Assembly: GCA_022770345.1 (NCBI GenBank)
Contig: JALEII010000082.1
Coordinates: 1-48,849, forward strand
Length of the DNA stretch: 48,849 bases
Source: Clostridiales bacterium
GTDB taxonomy: Bacteria; Bacillota; Clostridia; Oscillospirales; Oscillospiraceae
Direction of reading: 5' to 3'
The position numbers were made by a program, and so were the translations under genes. The notes below the pieces were generated by a model. That model made no database searches, had not been told where the DNA came from, and saw only the letters and a list, made by a program, of their open reading frames with translations. Positions 27,043-37,219 of the stretch are shown here, piece after piece (within the stretch, counting starts at the first letter, position 1; each line of letters opens with the position of its first letter).

Positions 27043-27936
27043 ATGGCAAAACGAAAACTCGACCGGGACGCCCTGAATTCCAAGCTGATTCGTCGGCCCA
27101 TCCAGCGCTGCTTCCCGCTCTTCCTGCTGCCCACCTTTGCAGCGTTCTGCATCGGCTTCCTTTATCCCTTCGGAAAGGGCCTGTTCCTGAGCTTCTGCAA
27201 TTTCAAGACCACCAGCAAATGGACCTGGGCGGGCCTTGCCAATTACGTGAAGGCATTCCAGGACAGCAGCTTCCTGTATTCCTTCGGCTTTACGGCTTTG
27301 TATGCGCTGGTGTCGCTGGTTATCATCAATGTGCTGGCCTTTGCCGTGGCCTATGCGCTGACACGGGGCATCAAGGGCTCCAACCTGTTCCGGACCGTGT
27401 TCTTCATGCCGAACCTGATCGGCGGCATCGTCTTGGGCTATATCTGGTCCATGATCTTTGACGGCATTCTCTCCCGCTACGGAACGTCCATTCTACTGAA
27501 TACGAAATACGGCTTCTTGGGCTTAGTCATCCTGGTAGGCTGGCAGCAGATCGGCTACATGATGATCATTTACATCGCCGGTCTGAACGCCGTACCGGAG
27601 GATATGCTGGAAGCGGCGAAAATCGATGGTGCCAACGCATGGACTACACTATGGAAGATCACGATTCCCAATGTGATGCCCTCCATCACCATCTGCACCT
27701 TCCTGACCCTTACCAATTCCTTCAAACTCTATGACCAGAACCTGGCTCTGACGGAAGGACGGCCCTTCAAGGGCGCCATCCATACCACGGAAATGCTGGC
27801 GCTGAACATCGTCAATTCCAATACCATTAAGACCCGGGGCGTGGGACAGGCGAAGGCCGTTCTGTTCTTCGTGCTGGTGGCAGCTATCGGCGTCATGCAG
27901 CTGGTTGCGACCCGGAAAAAGGAGGTACAGCAGTAA
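27043..27936 (+). CDS. Sugar ABC transporter permease (MalF-like)
   Basis: TM protein with EAAKIDGANAWTTLWKITIPNVMPS motif; start at 27043 with AGGAG SD. Confidence 0.92.
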   Translation: MAKRKLDRDALNSKLIRRPIQRCFPLFLLPTFAAFCIGFLYPFGKGLFLSFCNFKTTSKWTWAGLANYVKAFQDSSFLYSFGFTALYALVSLVIINVLAFAVAYALTRGIKGSNLFRTVFFMPNLIGGIVLGYIWSMIFDGILSRYGTSILLNTKYGFLGLVILVGWQQIGYMMIIYIAGLNAVPEDMLEAAKIDGANAWTTLWKITIPNVMPSITICTFLTLTNSFKLYDQNLALTEGRPFKGAIHTTEMLALNIVNSNTIKTRGVGQAKAVLFFVLVAAIGVMQLVATRKKEVQQ

Positions 27937-28799
27937 TGAAACGGAAAAGTTCTGATCTGCGGCAGGAAAAGCGGAACAAAATGGTTCTTACCTGCGTGTT
28001 TGCCGTTCTGGCGGTGGTGTACCTGCTGCCCATTTTCCTGGTGCTTATCAATTCCTTTAAGGACAATGCCTTTGTCAACACCCAGACCTTTGCCCTTCCC
28101 AATGGGGAGTCCTTTGTGGGCTGGGCCAACTATGAAAAGGGTCTGACCTTTGGTAACTATCCTTTCCTGAAATCTGCTTTTTACAGTCTGTTCATCACCA
28201 TCGTGTCTTCGGCGTTGATTTTGCTGTGCACCTCTATGGCCGCCTGGTACATTTCCCGTGTGGGCTCTCTGGTGAGCAAAGTGGTGTATTATCTGTGTGT
28301 ATTCTCCATGGTGGTGCCATTCCAGATGGTCATGTTCACCCTCCCTAAGACGGCGGACGCCCTCCATCTGAATACACCCTGGACCATCCCCGTTATCTAC
28401 CTGGGCTTCGGTGCGGGCCTTGCGGTCTTTATGTTTGCCGGATTCGTGAAGTCCATCCCTCTGGAAATCGAAGAAGCGGCGGCTATTGATGGCTGCGGTC
28501 CGGTGCGGACCTTCTTCTCTGTGGTGTTCCCCATGCTGCGGCCTACCATGATCAGCGTGGGCGTGCTGGAGATCATGTGGGTGTGGAACGACTATCTGCT
28601 GCCCTATCTGGTTCTGGACCGGAAGAAGTATATGACCATCCCTATTCACATCCAGTATTTGAAGGGCAGTTTTGGCTCCGTGGACTTGGGTGCGGTGATG
28701 GCGCTGATCCTCATCAGCATCATTCCGGTGATTGTGTTCTACCTGACCTGCCAGAAATACATCATCAAGGGTGTGGCCGCCGGTGCGGTAAAGGGTTGA
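27936..28799 (+). CDS. Sugar ABC transporter permease (MalG-like)
   Basis: EEAAAIDGCGPVRTFFSVVFPMLRPT motif; start overlaps previous stop by 1 nt. Confidence 0.92.
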   Translation: MKRKSSDLRQEKRNKMVLTCVFAVLAVVYLLPIFLVLINSFKDNAFVNTQTFALPNGESFVGWANYEKGLTFGNYPFLKSAFYSLFITIVSSALILLCTSMAAWYISRVGSLVSKVVYYLCVFSMVVPFQMVMFTLPKTADALHLNTPWTIPVIYLGFGAGLAVFMFAGFVKSIPLEIEEAAAIDGCGPVRTFFSVVFPMLRPTMISVGVLEIMWVWNDYLLPYLVLDRKKYMTIPIHIQYLKGSFGSVDLGAVMALILISIIPVIVFYLTCQKYIIKGVAAGAVKG

Positions 28800-28823
28800 C
28801 CTTCTGACGGAACGTGGTATAAT
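28796..28823 (+). promoter_or_regulatory. Promoter of the LacI-type regulator
   Basis: TTGACC-N16-TATAAT; -35 overlaps the upstream permease stop codon. Confidence 0.75.
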
Positions 28824-28855
28824 TTCCCTGTGTGTAACGAAATGAGGGAACTTAT

Positions 28856-29866
28856 GTGACGATCAAAGACTTGTCTGCTCAGACCGGCTACTCCGTGGGG
28901 ACCATTTCCAGAGTGCTGAACGGCCATCCCAACGTTAGCGAGAAGGCCCGTGCGGCCATTCTGGAAGCGGTCCGGGAAAGCGGCTTTGAGCTGAATGCAA
29001 ATGCAAAAAATTTGAAACAGCAACACGCCACATCCATTCTGGTGATGGTGAAGGGTTCCTCCAACGAGTTGTTCCGCAGCCTGTTGGAGGCCATTCAGCG
29101 CCGACTCAGCAAGACCCGCTACCCGGTCAACGTGGAATACCTGGACGAGGATGATAATGAAGTCTTGCAGGCCCTTCGGCTCTGCCGGGAGAAAAAGCCC
29201 CTGGGTATCCTGTTTCTGGGGGGCAATACCGCCGATTTTCGGACGGATTTCAGCCGCATCGATCTGCCTTGTGTGCTGGTTACCCGTGACGCTTCGGAGT
29301 TGTCCTTCGGCAACCTGTCCAGTGTGTCCTCAGACGACCGGCTGGCCGCCAGAAGGGGACTGGAATGTCTCATTCGCCTGGGCCACCGACACATCGCCGT
29401 CATCGGCGGCAATATGGAGTTGTCCGATGTGAGCCGCCTGCGCTATGAGGGCTGCATAGATGCCTTCCAGGCTGCGGACATCGTCTTTGACCCGAAACGG
29501 GACTATATGGGCGTGCGCTTTTCCTATCAGGACGGCTACCGGGCTACTCAGGCCCTGCTCTCCCGTGGCCGTGATTTCTCCGCCATTTTTGCGGCGGCGG
29601 ATGTGATGGCCATTGGGGCCATGCGGGCCTTACGGGACAACGGCCTGCGGGTGCCGGAGGATGTATCCGTTATGGGCTTCGACGGGCTGAAATTGGGGGA
29701 TTATCTCATTCCCAGCCTGTCCAGCGTGGCCCAGAATGTGGAGGAAATGGCCAGGGAAAGCGTGTCCATTCTGCTGGATCAGATCGAAAACGGCGCCGAG
29801 GCCCGCTATGAATTGGTGGGAGTGGCCGTGAAATGGAAAGAAAGTATCAAAGCGTTGGAGGAATAG
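28856..29866 (+). CDS. LacI-family transcriptional regulator (GTG start)
   Basis: MTIKDLSAQTGYSVGTISRVLNGHPNVSEKARAAILEAV; periplasmic-binding-like C-terminus. Confidence 0.94.
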   Translation: MTIKDLSAQTGYSVGTISRVLNGHPNVSEKARAAILEAVRESGFELNANAKNLKQQHATSILVMVKGSSNELFRSLLEAIQRRLSKTRYPVNVEYLDEDDNEVLQALRLCREKKPLGILFLGGNTADFRTDFSRIDLPCVLVTRDASELSFGNLSSVSSDDRLAARRGLECLIRLGHRHIAVIGGNMELSDVSRLRYEGCIDAFQAADIVFDPKRDYMGVRFSYQDGYRATQALLSRGRDFSAIFAAADVMAIGAMRALRDNGLRVPEDVSVMGFDGLKLGDYLIPSLSSVAQNVEEMARESVSILLDQIENGAEARYELVGVAVKWKESIKALEE

Positions 29867-29868
29867 AA

Positions 29869-31341
29869 GTGCGTGCAAGCGGCATTTTGATGCACCTGAC
29901 CTCGCTGCCCGGCCCCTACGGGGTGGGCACTATGGGAAAGGCTGCTTACGAGTTTGTGGATTTTCTGGAGGCGGCCGGCCAAAAATACTGGCAGATTCTG
30001 CCCCTTTGCCCCACGGGCTACGGGGATTCGCCTTACCAGTCCTTTTCCACCTTTGCGGGGAATCCTTATCTCATTGATCTGGACACCCTGGTGGACCAAG
30101 GGCTTCTCCGGAAGGACGAGATTGAGGCCTATTGCTGGCAGGAGCGGGAGAATAAAGTCTGCTACCGGCTGCTGTATGAAAACCGGGGCAAGGTCCTGCA
30201 TAAAGCCTTTGAGCGGTTCCGGCCCGATGAAAAATATGAGGCCTACGTTGCCCAGCAGCAGGATTGGCTGCCGGATTATGCTCTGTTTATGACCTTGAAA
30301 GAGGTCTATCCCGGCGGTGACTGGCTCTCATGGCCGGAGGACCTGCGGCTGCGCCGGGAGGATGCCCTGACCCAGGCGGCAAAGACGTATGATGCGGAGA
30401 TCCGTTATCAGTATTTTCTGCAATATACCTTCCGCTGCCAGTGGGAGGCCCTGCGGGCATACGCAAAGGGAAAAGAAATTTCCATTATTGGCGACGTGCC
30501 TATCTACGTGCCGCTGGATTCTGCGGACGTGTGGGCCAACTACGACCTGTTCCAGCTGGGGGAGGATCGTCGGCCCAAGCTGGTAGCCGGATGCCCGCCG
30601 GATGGGTTTACTGCCGACGGCCAGCTTTGGGGCAATCCCCTTTATGATTGGGAGACCATGAAGGCCACGGGCTACGCCTGGTGGCTGCGCCGCCTAGGGG
30701 CTGCGGCCACGTTGTTCGATGTGGTGCGGCTGGACCATTTCCGGGGCTTTGAAAGCTACTGGGCGGTCCCGGCAGGGGAGACCACGGCGAAAAACGGCTC
30801 CTGGCAGCCCGGACCTGGCATGGATTTCATCGGTGTGCTGAAAAAAAAGCTGCCGGAGCTGGATTTTATTGCCGAGGACTTGGGGTTCCTGACCCCGGAG
30901 GTCAAGCAAATGCAGAAGGATTCCGGCTATCCCGGCATGAAGGTGCTGGAATTTGCATTTGATTCCAGAGAACCCAGCGATTATCTGCCTTACCGATACA
31001 CCACCAATTCCATCTGCTACCTGGGCACTCACGACAACATGACCATGCAGCAGTGGTTCGATGAGGCCAAGCCGGAGGACGTGGCCTACGCCAAGGAATA
31101 TATGGGTCTGAATCAGGAAGAAGGCTACGTCTGGGGCATGCTCCGGGGAGGCATGGGGGCCGTTTCCAAGCTGTTTGTGGGTCAGATGCAGGACTATCTG
31201 GGCCTGGGAGCCGAGGGACGGATGAATTTCCCGGGCTTGCTGTCCGACGCCAACTGGACCTGGCGGGCCAAGGATGGCGTGTTCACAGCCGAGCTGGCCA
31301 AGCGCATTTATGCCTTGACCAAGCTGTACGGAAGAATTTAA
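29869..31341 (+). CDS. malQ: 4-alpha-glucanotransferase (GTG start)
   Basis: RASGILMHLTSLPGPYGVGTMG, DVPIYVPLDSADVWAN, FDVVRLDHFRGF, IAEDLGFLTPEV; GGAGG SD. Confidence 0.95.
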   Translation: MRASGILMHLTSLPGPYGVGTMGKAAYEFVDFLEAAGQKYWQILPLCPTGYGDSPYQSFSTFAGNPYLIDLDTLVDQGLLRKDEIEAYCWQERENKVCYRLLYENRGKVLHKAFERFRPDEKYEAYVAQQQDWLPDYALFMTLKEVYPGGDWLSWPEDLRLRREDALTQAAKTYDAEIRYQYFLQYTFRCQWEALRAYAKGKEISIIGDVPIYVPLDSADVWANYDLFQLGEDRRPKLVAGCPPDGFTADGQLWGNPLYDWETMKATGYAWWLRRLGAAATLFDVVRLDHFRGFESYWAVPAGETTAKNGSWQPGPGMDFIGVLKKKLPELDFIAEDLGFLTPEVKQMQKDSGYPGMKVLEFAFDSREPSDYLPYRYTTNSICYLGTHDNMTMQQWFDEAKPEDVAYAKEYMGLNQEEGYVWGMLRGGMGAVSKLFVGQMQDYLGLGAEGRMNFPGLLSDANWTWRAKDGVFTAELAKRIYALTKLYGRI

Positions 31342-31346
31342 GAATT

Positions 31347-31375
31347 ATGCGGCAGCTGTTCCGGCTGCCGCATTT
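31347..31375 (+). terminator. Terminator after malQ
   Basis: ATGCGGCAGC-tgttccg-GCTGCCGCAT TT. Confidence 0.6.
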
Positions 31376-31419
31376 CCATGTTCTGATAAGATTTCCTGTG
31401 ACGCTGGTCCATAGAAATA

Positions 31420-31452
31420 GAAAAGTTCCGGTGAACTTTGGTTCACCGGAAC
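31420..31452 (-). terminator. Terminator of tRNA-Arg
   Basis: AGTTCCGGTGAAC-caaa-GTTCACCGGAACT TTTC. Confidence 0.8.
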
Positions 31453-31529
31453 TGGTACGCCAGAAGGGACTCGAACCCCCGACCTACTGATTCGTAGTCA
31501 GTCACTCTATCCAACTGAGCTACTGGCGC
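31453..31529 (-). tRNA. tRNA-Arg(ACG)
   Basis: GCGCCAGTAGCTCAGTTGGATAGAGTGACTGACTACGAATCAGTAGGTCGGGGGTTCGAGTCCCTTCTGGCGTACCA; anticodon loop CTACGAA. Confidence 0.96.
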
Positions 31530-31621
31530 ATACGCTACTCTCTTGCGCCCGAATATAATACCACAGGTCCCCGAAAAATGCAAGTCCTTTTTTCGTAAAA
31601 TTGCAGAAAATTTTTGCTGCC

Positions 31622-31650
31622 TTGACATAGAGAATCGATTCGTGTAAAAT
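31622..31650 (+). promoter_or_regulatory. Promoter of mutY
   Basis: TTGACA-N17-TAAAAT. Confidence 0.8.
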
Positions 31651-31674
31651 AAGTGGGAAAGTGGGGGAAAAGCC

Positions 31675-32721
31675 TTGCATTTTGAACGTTTTTGGATGCT
31701 CCCGAAGCTGCTGCTTCCCTGGTATCGGGAGAACCGACGGGTCTTGCCCTGGAGAAAGGACCGGGAGCCTTACCATGTGTGGCTCTCGGAAATTATGCTC
31801 CAGCAGACCCGTGTCGAGGCTGTGAAGGGCTATTATGCTCGCTTTTTACAGGCCCTGCCCACGGTGCAGGAGCTGAGCCAGGTGGACGACGGAGTGCTGA
31901 ACAAGCTCTGGGAGGGCTTGGGCTACTATTCCAGGGCCCGAAATCTGAAAAAAGCTGCAGTCGAAATCTGCACCAACCGGGGCGGGCAGTTCCCGGACAC
32001 GTACGAAGGAGTCCTGAGCCTGCCGGGGGTAGGGGAATACACTGCAGGTGCGGTCTGCTCTATTGCCTATGACCTGCCCACCCCTGCCGTGGATGGCAAT
32101 GTGCTGCGGCTTTGGGCCAGACTTACCGACGACCATCGGTGTGTGGATGACCCGACTTATAAAAAGGAAGTCCGCGCGGCCCTGACGGAAATCTATCCCG
32201 CCGAAGCCGGTGACTTTACCCAGGCCCTGATGGAATTGGGGGCCACCCTCTGCGGACCAAACCGACCGCCGGAGTGCGAAAAATGTCCCTGCCGGTCCCT
32301 TTGCCTGGGGGCTGACCGTGGGACGGCGGAAAAATTGCCGGTCCGGGCAGAGAAAAAAGCCAAAAAGCGGGAAGAAATGACGGTTTTTTTGCTGGAACGG
32401 GACGGGGATTATGCTCTGAACAGGCGGCCGGACACGGGCCTGCTGGCGGGCCTTTGGGAACTGCCCCATTGCTCCGGAAAACTATCGGCGGAGGAGGCTC
32501 TGGCCTATCTGGAAAGCCAGGGTGTCCGGATCAGGGATGTGACCCGGCAATGGGAGAAAAAACATGTTTTTACCCATATTATCTGGGAAATGCGCTGTTA
32601 TGCCATGACCGTCCGGTCCGGCGGGACGGACTTTACCTGGGTCAGCGAGGAAAATGTGGAGCGGGAGCGGGCGCTGCCTACGGCGTTCCGCCAATTTTGG
32701 GAGGAGAGACGTCATGTTTGA
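31675..32721 (+). CDS. mutY: A/G-specific adenine glycosylase (TTG start or ATG 31696)
   Basis: WLSEIMLQQTRVEAVKGYY, LPGVGEYTAGAV, CGPNRPPECEKCPCRSLC Fe-S motif. Confidence 0.94.
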   Translation: MHFERFWMLPKLLLPWYRENRRVLPWRKDREPYHVWLSEIMLQQTRVEAVKGYYARFLQALPTVQELSQVDDGVLNKLWEGLGYYSRARNLKKAAVEICTNRGGQFPDTYEGVLSLPGVGEYTAGAVCSIAYDLPTPAVDGNVLRLWARLTDDHRCVDDPTYKKEVRAALTEIYPAEAGDFTQALMELGATLCGPNRPPECEKCPCRSLCLGADRGTAEKLPVRAEKKAKKREEMTVFLLERDGDYALNRRPDTGLLAGLWELPHCSGKLSAEEALAYLESQGVRIRDVTRQWEKKHVFTHIIWEMRCYAMTVRSGGTDFTWVSEENVERERALPTAFRQFWEERRHV

Positions 32722-33499
32722 TTATCATATGCACTCGACCGTGTCCTTTGACGGCCATGCGGCCCCGGAGGCCATGGTGAAGGCGGCGGAACAGGCGGGC
32801 CTGCAGGAAATCTGCTTCACGGACCACCGGGACTACTATTATAATGGAAAAGGCGTGTTCATGGTCTTTGACTGGGCGGACTTTGATAAGCGTTACGGCA
32901 ATCTGAAAAGCGACCGGGTGATGATTCGCCGTGGCATGGAGTTCGGCATGACCACCGACAATCAGGCCCAGCTGGCGGCGGATGCGGCGGCACGGCCCCT
33001 GGATTTCGTGCTGGGGTCCGTGCATTTCGTGGACGGGCTGGACGTGTATTTTCAGCCCTATTGGGACGGAAAGACCCAATTTGAGGCGGAACGGAGATTC
33101 CTGGAACACACCCTGGCCTGCGTGGAGGTCCAGGATGGCTTCGATGTGCTGGCCCATCTGACCTTCCTGAGTAAGGCAAAAGTGAAGCCCACCCCTCGTG
33201 CGATTCCCTACGAAGAACACCGGGCGGTCATTGACGAAATTCTCCGCACTCTGGCCCAAAAGGAAAAGGGCCTGGAAATGAACACCAGCGGCGTAGACCG
33301 GTGCGGGGCCTACCTGCCGGACGAGACTTACCTGCGCCGATTCAAGGAATTGGGCGGCGAGATTGTGACCATCGGCTCCGATGCCCATAATACGGACCGG
33401 GTGGGGCAATATTCCCGGGAAGCCTGCGAAATTCTCAAAGATATTTTCGGCTATGTGTGTACTTTTGAAGGCCGCAAGCCCATTTTCCATCAATTATAA
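32714..33499 (+). CDS. PHP-domain histidinol-phosphatase-like protein
   Basis: MFDYHMHSTVSFDGHA, CFTDHRD, GSVHFVDGLDVY, IGSDAHNTDRVG. Confidence 0.88.
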   Translation: MFDYHMHSTVSFDGHAAPEAMVKAAEQAGLQEICFTDHRDYYYNGKGVFMVFDWADFDKRYGNLKSDRVMIRRGMEFGMTTDNQAQLAADAAARPLDFVLGSVHFVDGLDVYFQPYWDGKTQFEAERRFLEHTLACVEVQDGFDVLAHLTFLSKAKVKPTPRAIPYEEHRAVIDEILRTLAQKEKGLEMNTSGVDRCGAYLPDETYLRRFKELGGEIVTIGSDAHNTDRVGQYSREACEILKDIFGYVCTFEGRKPIFHQL

Positions 33500-33527
33500 T
33501 TTGGATTTTTCAAAAGGAGGCGCTGCC

Positions 33528-34811
33528 ATGCTGCCGCATGGATTTCTGGATCGGGTAAAGGCCCAGCTTGGAACGGAATACGACGCTTTTCTCCAAAGTC
33601 TGGAGCGGCCAAGAGCCGTGGCTCTGCGCTTCCGGTCCAAGGAGCAGCGGGCGCTGCCCTTTTTGGGAGAGCCGGTCCCTTGGGAGAAGCTGGGCTATTA
33701 TTATGACCCGGAGGCCCGGCCGGGACTGCACCCCTTTCACGAGGCGGGCGTATATTATTTACAGGAAGCCAGCGCTATGGCCCCTGTGGCCCTGCTGGAC
33801 CCCCAGCCGGGGGAGCGGATCTGTGACCTGTGCGCTGCCCCCGGCGGGAAAAGCACGCAGATCGCCGGACGGCTCAATGGCCGGGGCTTCCTGCTTGCCA
33901 ATGAAATTCACCCCAAGCGGGCGCTGATTTTAAGCCGGAACATGGAGCGCATGGGCGTCTGGAACAGCCTTGTGACCAACGAGACCCCTGCCCGGCTGGC
34001 CCAGAAGCTGCCGGGGTATTTCCATCGGGTGCTGGTGGACGCTCCCTGCTCCGGGGAGGGAATGTTCCGGAAAGAGGAAGCTGCCGTTACCGATTGGAGC
34101 GAGGAGACTGTCGAAATGTGCGCCCAGCGGCAGAAAGAAATCCTCGAAGCGGCGGCGGAATTGCTCTCCCCCGGTGGCCGGATGGTCTACTCCACCTGCA
34201 CCTTTGCGCCCAACGAAAATGAGGAGCAAATCGCAGATTTCTTGTGCCGCCATGGGGAGTTTTCTCTGGAAACCGTGACCGTTCCCGGCCTGACGGCGGG
34301 AAATGACGGAATGTACCATCTCTGGCCCCACCGGTATCTGGGCGAGGGACAATTTGGTGCGGTCCTCCGCAAGGCGGGAGCGCCAGAGATTCCCGAAACC
34401 GGCGCAGGGGAAAACGTTCCCTGGAAAAGCTGGACGACGTTTGCAAAAGAACTGAACATTAGCCTTCCGGAGGGAAAGCCTGTGGCCTTTGGCCAGAATT
34501 TCTACTGGGCCAGTCCGGAAATGCCGGACTTGAAGGGCCTGAAAGTCCTGCGTCCCGGCCTCGCCCTGGGGGAGGAGCGGAAAGGCCGGTTCCTGCCGGA
34601 CCATGCCCTGGCTCTGTGGCTGGATACCTGCGGCAATGTTCAGGACTATGACCCGGAGGAAAAAGAAATTCGGGACTATCTTCACGGCCTGGTGACCCCT
34701 TCGGAGAAAAAGGGCTGGTGTCTTGTGACCACCGGCGGAAAAAGCATCGGCTGGGGCAAGGGAGACGGCACGGTTTTGAAGAACCACTACCCCAAGGGCC
34801 TGCGCCGGTAA
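33528..34811 (+). CDS. RsmF/NSUN-family rRNA cytosine-C5-methyltransferase
   Basis: CDLCAAPGGKSTQIA, VLVDAPCSGEGMFRK, GGRMVYSTCTFAPNENE; SD AAAGGAGG. Confidence 0.93.
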   Translation: MLPHGFLDRVKAQLGTEYDAFLQSLERPRAVALRFRSKEQRALPFLGEPVPWEKLGYYYDPEARPGLHPFHEAGVYYLQEASAMAPVALLDPQPGERICDLCAAPGGKSTQIAGRLNGRGFLLANEIHPKRALILSRNMERMGVWNSLVTNETPARLAQKLPGYFHRVLVDAPCSGEGMFRKEEAAVTDWSEETVEMCAQRQKEILEAAAELLSPGGRMVYSTCTFAPNENEEQIADFLCRHGEFSLETVTVPGLTAGNDGMYHLWPHRYLGEGQFGAVLRKAGAPEIPETGAGENVPWKSWTTFAKELNISLPEGKPVAFGQNFYWASPEMPDLKGLKVLRPGLALGEERKGRFLPDHALALWLDTCGNVQDYDPEEKEIRDYLHGLVTPSEKKGWCLVTTGGKSIGWGKGDGTVLKNHYPKGLRR

Positions 34812-34818
34812 TTTGCGC

Positions 34819-34847
34819 TTTACAGAAGGCATTATCTATGATATAAT
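34819..34847 (+). promoter_or_regulatory. Promoter of murA
   Basis: TTTACA-N17-TATAAT. Confidence 0.7.
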
Positions 34848-34911
34848 CGTTGCGGTTCAGAACGGCTGCCTGCATTTTGCAGGCAAAATCATCGCAGGGA
34901 GCGTGTATTCC

Positions 34912-36174
34912 TTGGCCAGATATGTGATCAACGGTGGGAAAACTTTACAGGGCACAGTGACCATCAGCGGCGCAAAAAATGCGGCGCTGGCGATTTTGCC
35001 TGCGGTACTTCTGGTGGACGGCCAATGCCGCATCGAGAACGTGCCGGATATTTCCGACGTGCATATTCTTTTGGATATTCTGAAAAATATGGGGGCGGAG
35101 GTCACGGAGAAAGGCTCCGTTGTGACCATCGACTGCTCCCCGGTCCGCTCTACCTGCCCGGAAGCGGCATTGGTGCGGAAAATGCGGGCAAGCTATTACC
35201 TGATGGGAGCGCTGCTGGGCCGCTTCGGCAAGGCCAACGTGGCCCTGCCCGGCGGGTGCAACTTTGCCTCCCGGCCCATCGACCAACACATCAAGGGCTT
35301 CCTGGCTCTGGGGGCCGATGTGGACGAATCCGACGACTATGTGGCCCTGCAGCCCGGCGTTGGCGGCCTTCATGGCGGGAAGGTCAGCCTGGACGTGGTG
35401 AGTGTGGGCGCTACCGTGAACATCATGCTGGCGGCGACATTGCTGCCGGGGCAGACCATCATTGAGAATGCCGCCAAGGAACCCCATATCGTGGATTTGG
35501 CCAACTTCCTGAATACCATGGGCGCACGGGTCTCCGGTGCAGGCACGGACACGGTGAAGATTCGCGGCGTTCGCAGCCTGAAAGGCGGCACCTATGCAAT
35601 TATCCCGGACCAGATCGAGGCGGGGACCTATATGGCCGCCGTGACCGCCGCCGGGGGTAATATTCTGGTGCAGAATGTCATTCCGAAGCACATGGACTGC
35701 ATCACCACCAAGCTGCAGGAAATGGGTGCCAAGATCACCAGCTACGACGATGCCATCCGGGTGGAGCGCACCGGTGCGCTCCGGTCCACCACCGTCAAGA
35801 CCCGGCCCTATCCAGGATTCCCTACGGATATGCAGGCCCAGGTCTGTGTGTGCATGGCCCTTGCCTCCGGTGTCAGCCGGCTGACCGAAAATGTGTATGA
35901 GACCCGGTTCTTCGGCTACTGCACGGAGTTGGAGAACATGGGTGCGGATATTCTGATCTCCGGCAAGACCGCTATCGTCACCGGAAAGGACCACCTCCAC
36001 GGGGCTACCGTAGAGGCCCACGACCTGCGGGCCGGTGCGGCGCTGGTCATTGCGGGACTGGCGGCGGAGGGGCAGACAACCGTGGAGAAAATTCACTTCA
36101 TCGAGCGAGGCTATGAGAACCTCATCGAGAAGCTGACGGCTCTGGGGGCGGACATCCGCCGTTTGGAAGATTAA
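34912..36174 (+). CDS. murA: UDP-N-acetylglucosamine 1-carboxyvinyltransferase (TTG start likely)
   Basis: ARYVINGGKTLQGTVTISGAKNAALAILPA, GGCNFASRPIDQHIKGF, PYPGFPTDMQAQ. Confidence 0.93.
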   Translation: MARYVINGGKTLQGTVTISGAKNAALAILPAVLLVDGQCRIENVPDISDVHILLDILKNMGAEVTEKGSVVTIDCSPVRSTCPEAALVRKMRASYYLMGALLGRFGKANVALPGGCNFASRPIDQHIKGFLALGADVDESDDYVALQPGVGGLHGGKVSLDVVSVGATVNIMLAATLLPGQTIIENAAKEPHIVDLANFLNTMGARVSGAGTDTVKIRGVRSLKGGTYAIIPDQIEAGTYMAAVTAAGGNILVQNVIPKHMDCITTKLQEMGAKITSYDDAIRVERTGALRSTTVKTRPYPGFPTDMQAQVCVCMALASGVSRLTENVYETRFFGYCTELENMGADILISGKTAIVTGKDHLHGATVEAHDLRAGAALVIAGLAAEGQTTVEKIHFIERGYENLIEKLTALGADIRRLED

Positions 36175-36215
36175 AAAAGCGGCTCGGCCTCATGTGTGGC
36201 GCTGCTGAAAAGAAG

Positions 36216-36250
36216 GCCGTGCCGGGAGTGGTTCCGGTACGGCTTTTTAT
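36216..36250 (+). terminator. Terminator between murA and cysE
   Basis: GCCGTGCCGG-gagtggtt-CCGGTACGGC TTTTTAT. Confidence 0.7.
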
Positions 36251-36273
36251 TCTTGAATGTTGGAGGGAGACCC

Positions 36274-37191
36274 ATGGCCATCGAGGAACAAATGGAGACA
36301 CTGGTGGACCGGCTGCTGCTGGACTATGACCACGGACGGGACATCGACCAGATGGAGTTGTTCCGGAACCCGGACCGGGATGTGGTGATCGGCGTGCTGG
36401 AAAAGCTTCGGCGCATCCTGTTTCCCGGCTACTTCCGGGACCGGAATTACCGGTTTTACAATCTGAAATACAATCTTTCCGTGCTCATTGAGGATGTGAT
36501 GTTCCAGCTGACCCGGCAGGTGTCCCTGGTGTTCCAGCGGCAGGGAGAAAAGCCGAACCAGGCTGAGCAGCACGCTCAGCAGGCGTGTCTTACCTTCCTG
36601 AACGGCATTCCGGACATCCGGGCCATGGTCCAGACGGACCTGCAGGCGGCCTACGATGGGGACCCGGCGGCCACGGGAATGGACGAGGTGATCTTCTCCT
36701 ATCCAGGCCTGTATGCCATCAGCGTGTACCGGCTGGCCCATGAATTGTTCCGGCTGGGCGTGCCCATGATCCCTCGAATGATGACGGAACACGCCCACGG
36801 CCTCACCGGTATCGACATCCACCCCGGGGCGACGATCGGAAAATATTTCTTCATCGACCACGGCACGGGCATTGTCATTGGTGAGACTACCATCATCGGG
36901 GATAACGTAAAGGTCTACCAGGGTGTGACCCTGGGTGCTCTTTCTACCCGTGGGGGCCAGCAGCTGCGGGGTAAGAAGCGCCATCCGACCATTGAGGACA
37001 ATGTGACCATCTATGCCGGTGCCTCCATTCTGGGGGGCAATACGGTCATCGGAGCGGGCAGCGTCATCGGCTCCAACGCCTTTATCACCAGCTCCATTGC
37101 GCCGGGGACTACCGTAAGCATCAAGACCCAAGAATTGCAGTACCGCTCCCGTACCCCGGACCGGGACGCTTTCTGGGACTGCGCTCTGTAA
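36274..37191 (+). CDS. cysE: Serine O-acetyltransferase
   Basis: Left-handed beta-helix repeats: GIDIHPGATIGKYFFIDHGTGIVIGETTIIGDNVKVYQGVTLGA; SD GGAGGGAG. Confidence 0.93.
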   Translation: MAIEEQMETLVDRLLLDYDHGRDIDQMELFRNPDRDVVIGVLEKLRRILFPGYFRDRNYRFYNLKYNLSVLIEDVMFQLTRQVSLVFQRQGEKPNQAEQHAQQACLTFLNGIPDIRAMVQTDLQAAYDGDPAATGMDEVIFSYPGLYAISVYRLAHELFRLGVPMIPRMMTEHAHGLTGIDIHPGATIGKYFFIDHGTGIVIGETTIIGDNVKVYQGVTLGALSTRGGQQLRGKKRHPTIEDNVTIYAGASILGGNTVIGAGSVIGSNAFITSSIAPGTTVSIKTQELQYRSRTPDRDAFWDCAL

Positions 37192-37219
37192 AATGGTTTT
37201 TGCCAGAATAAAAAAGAAG

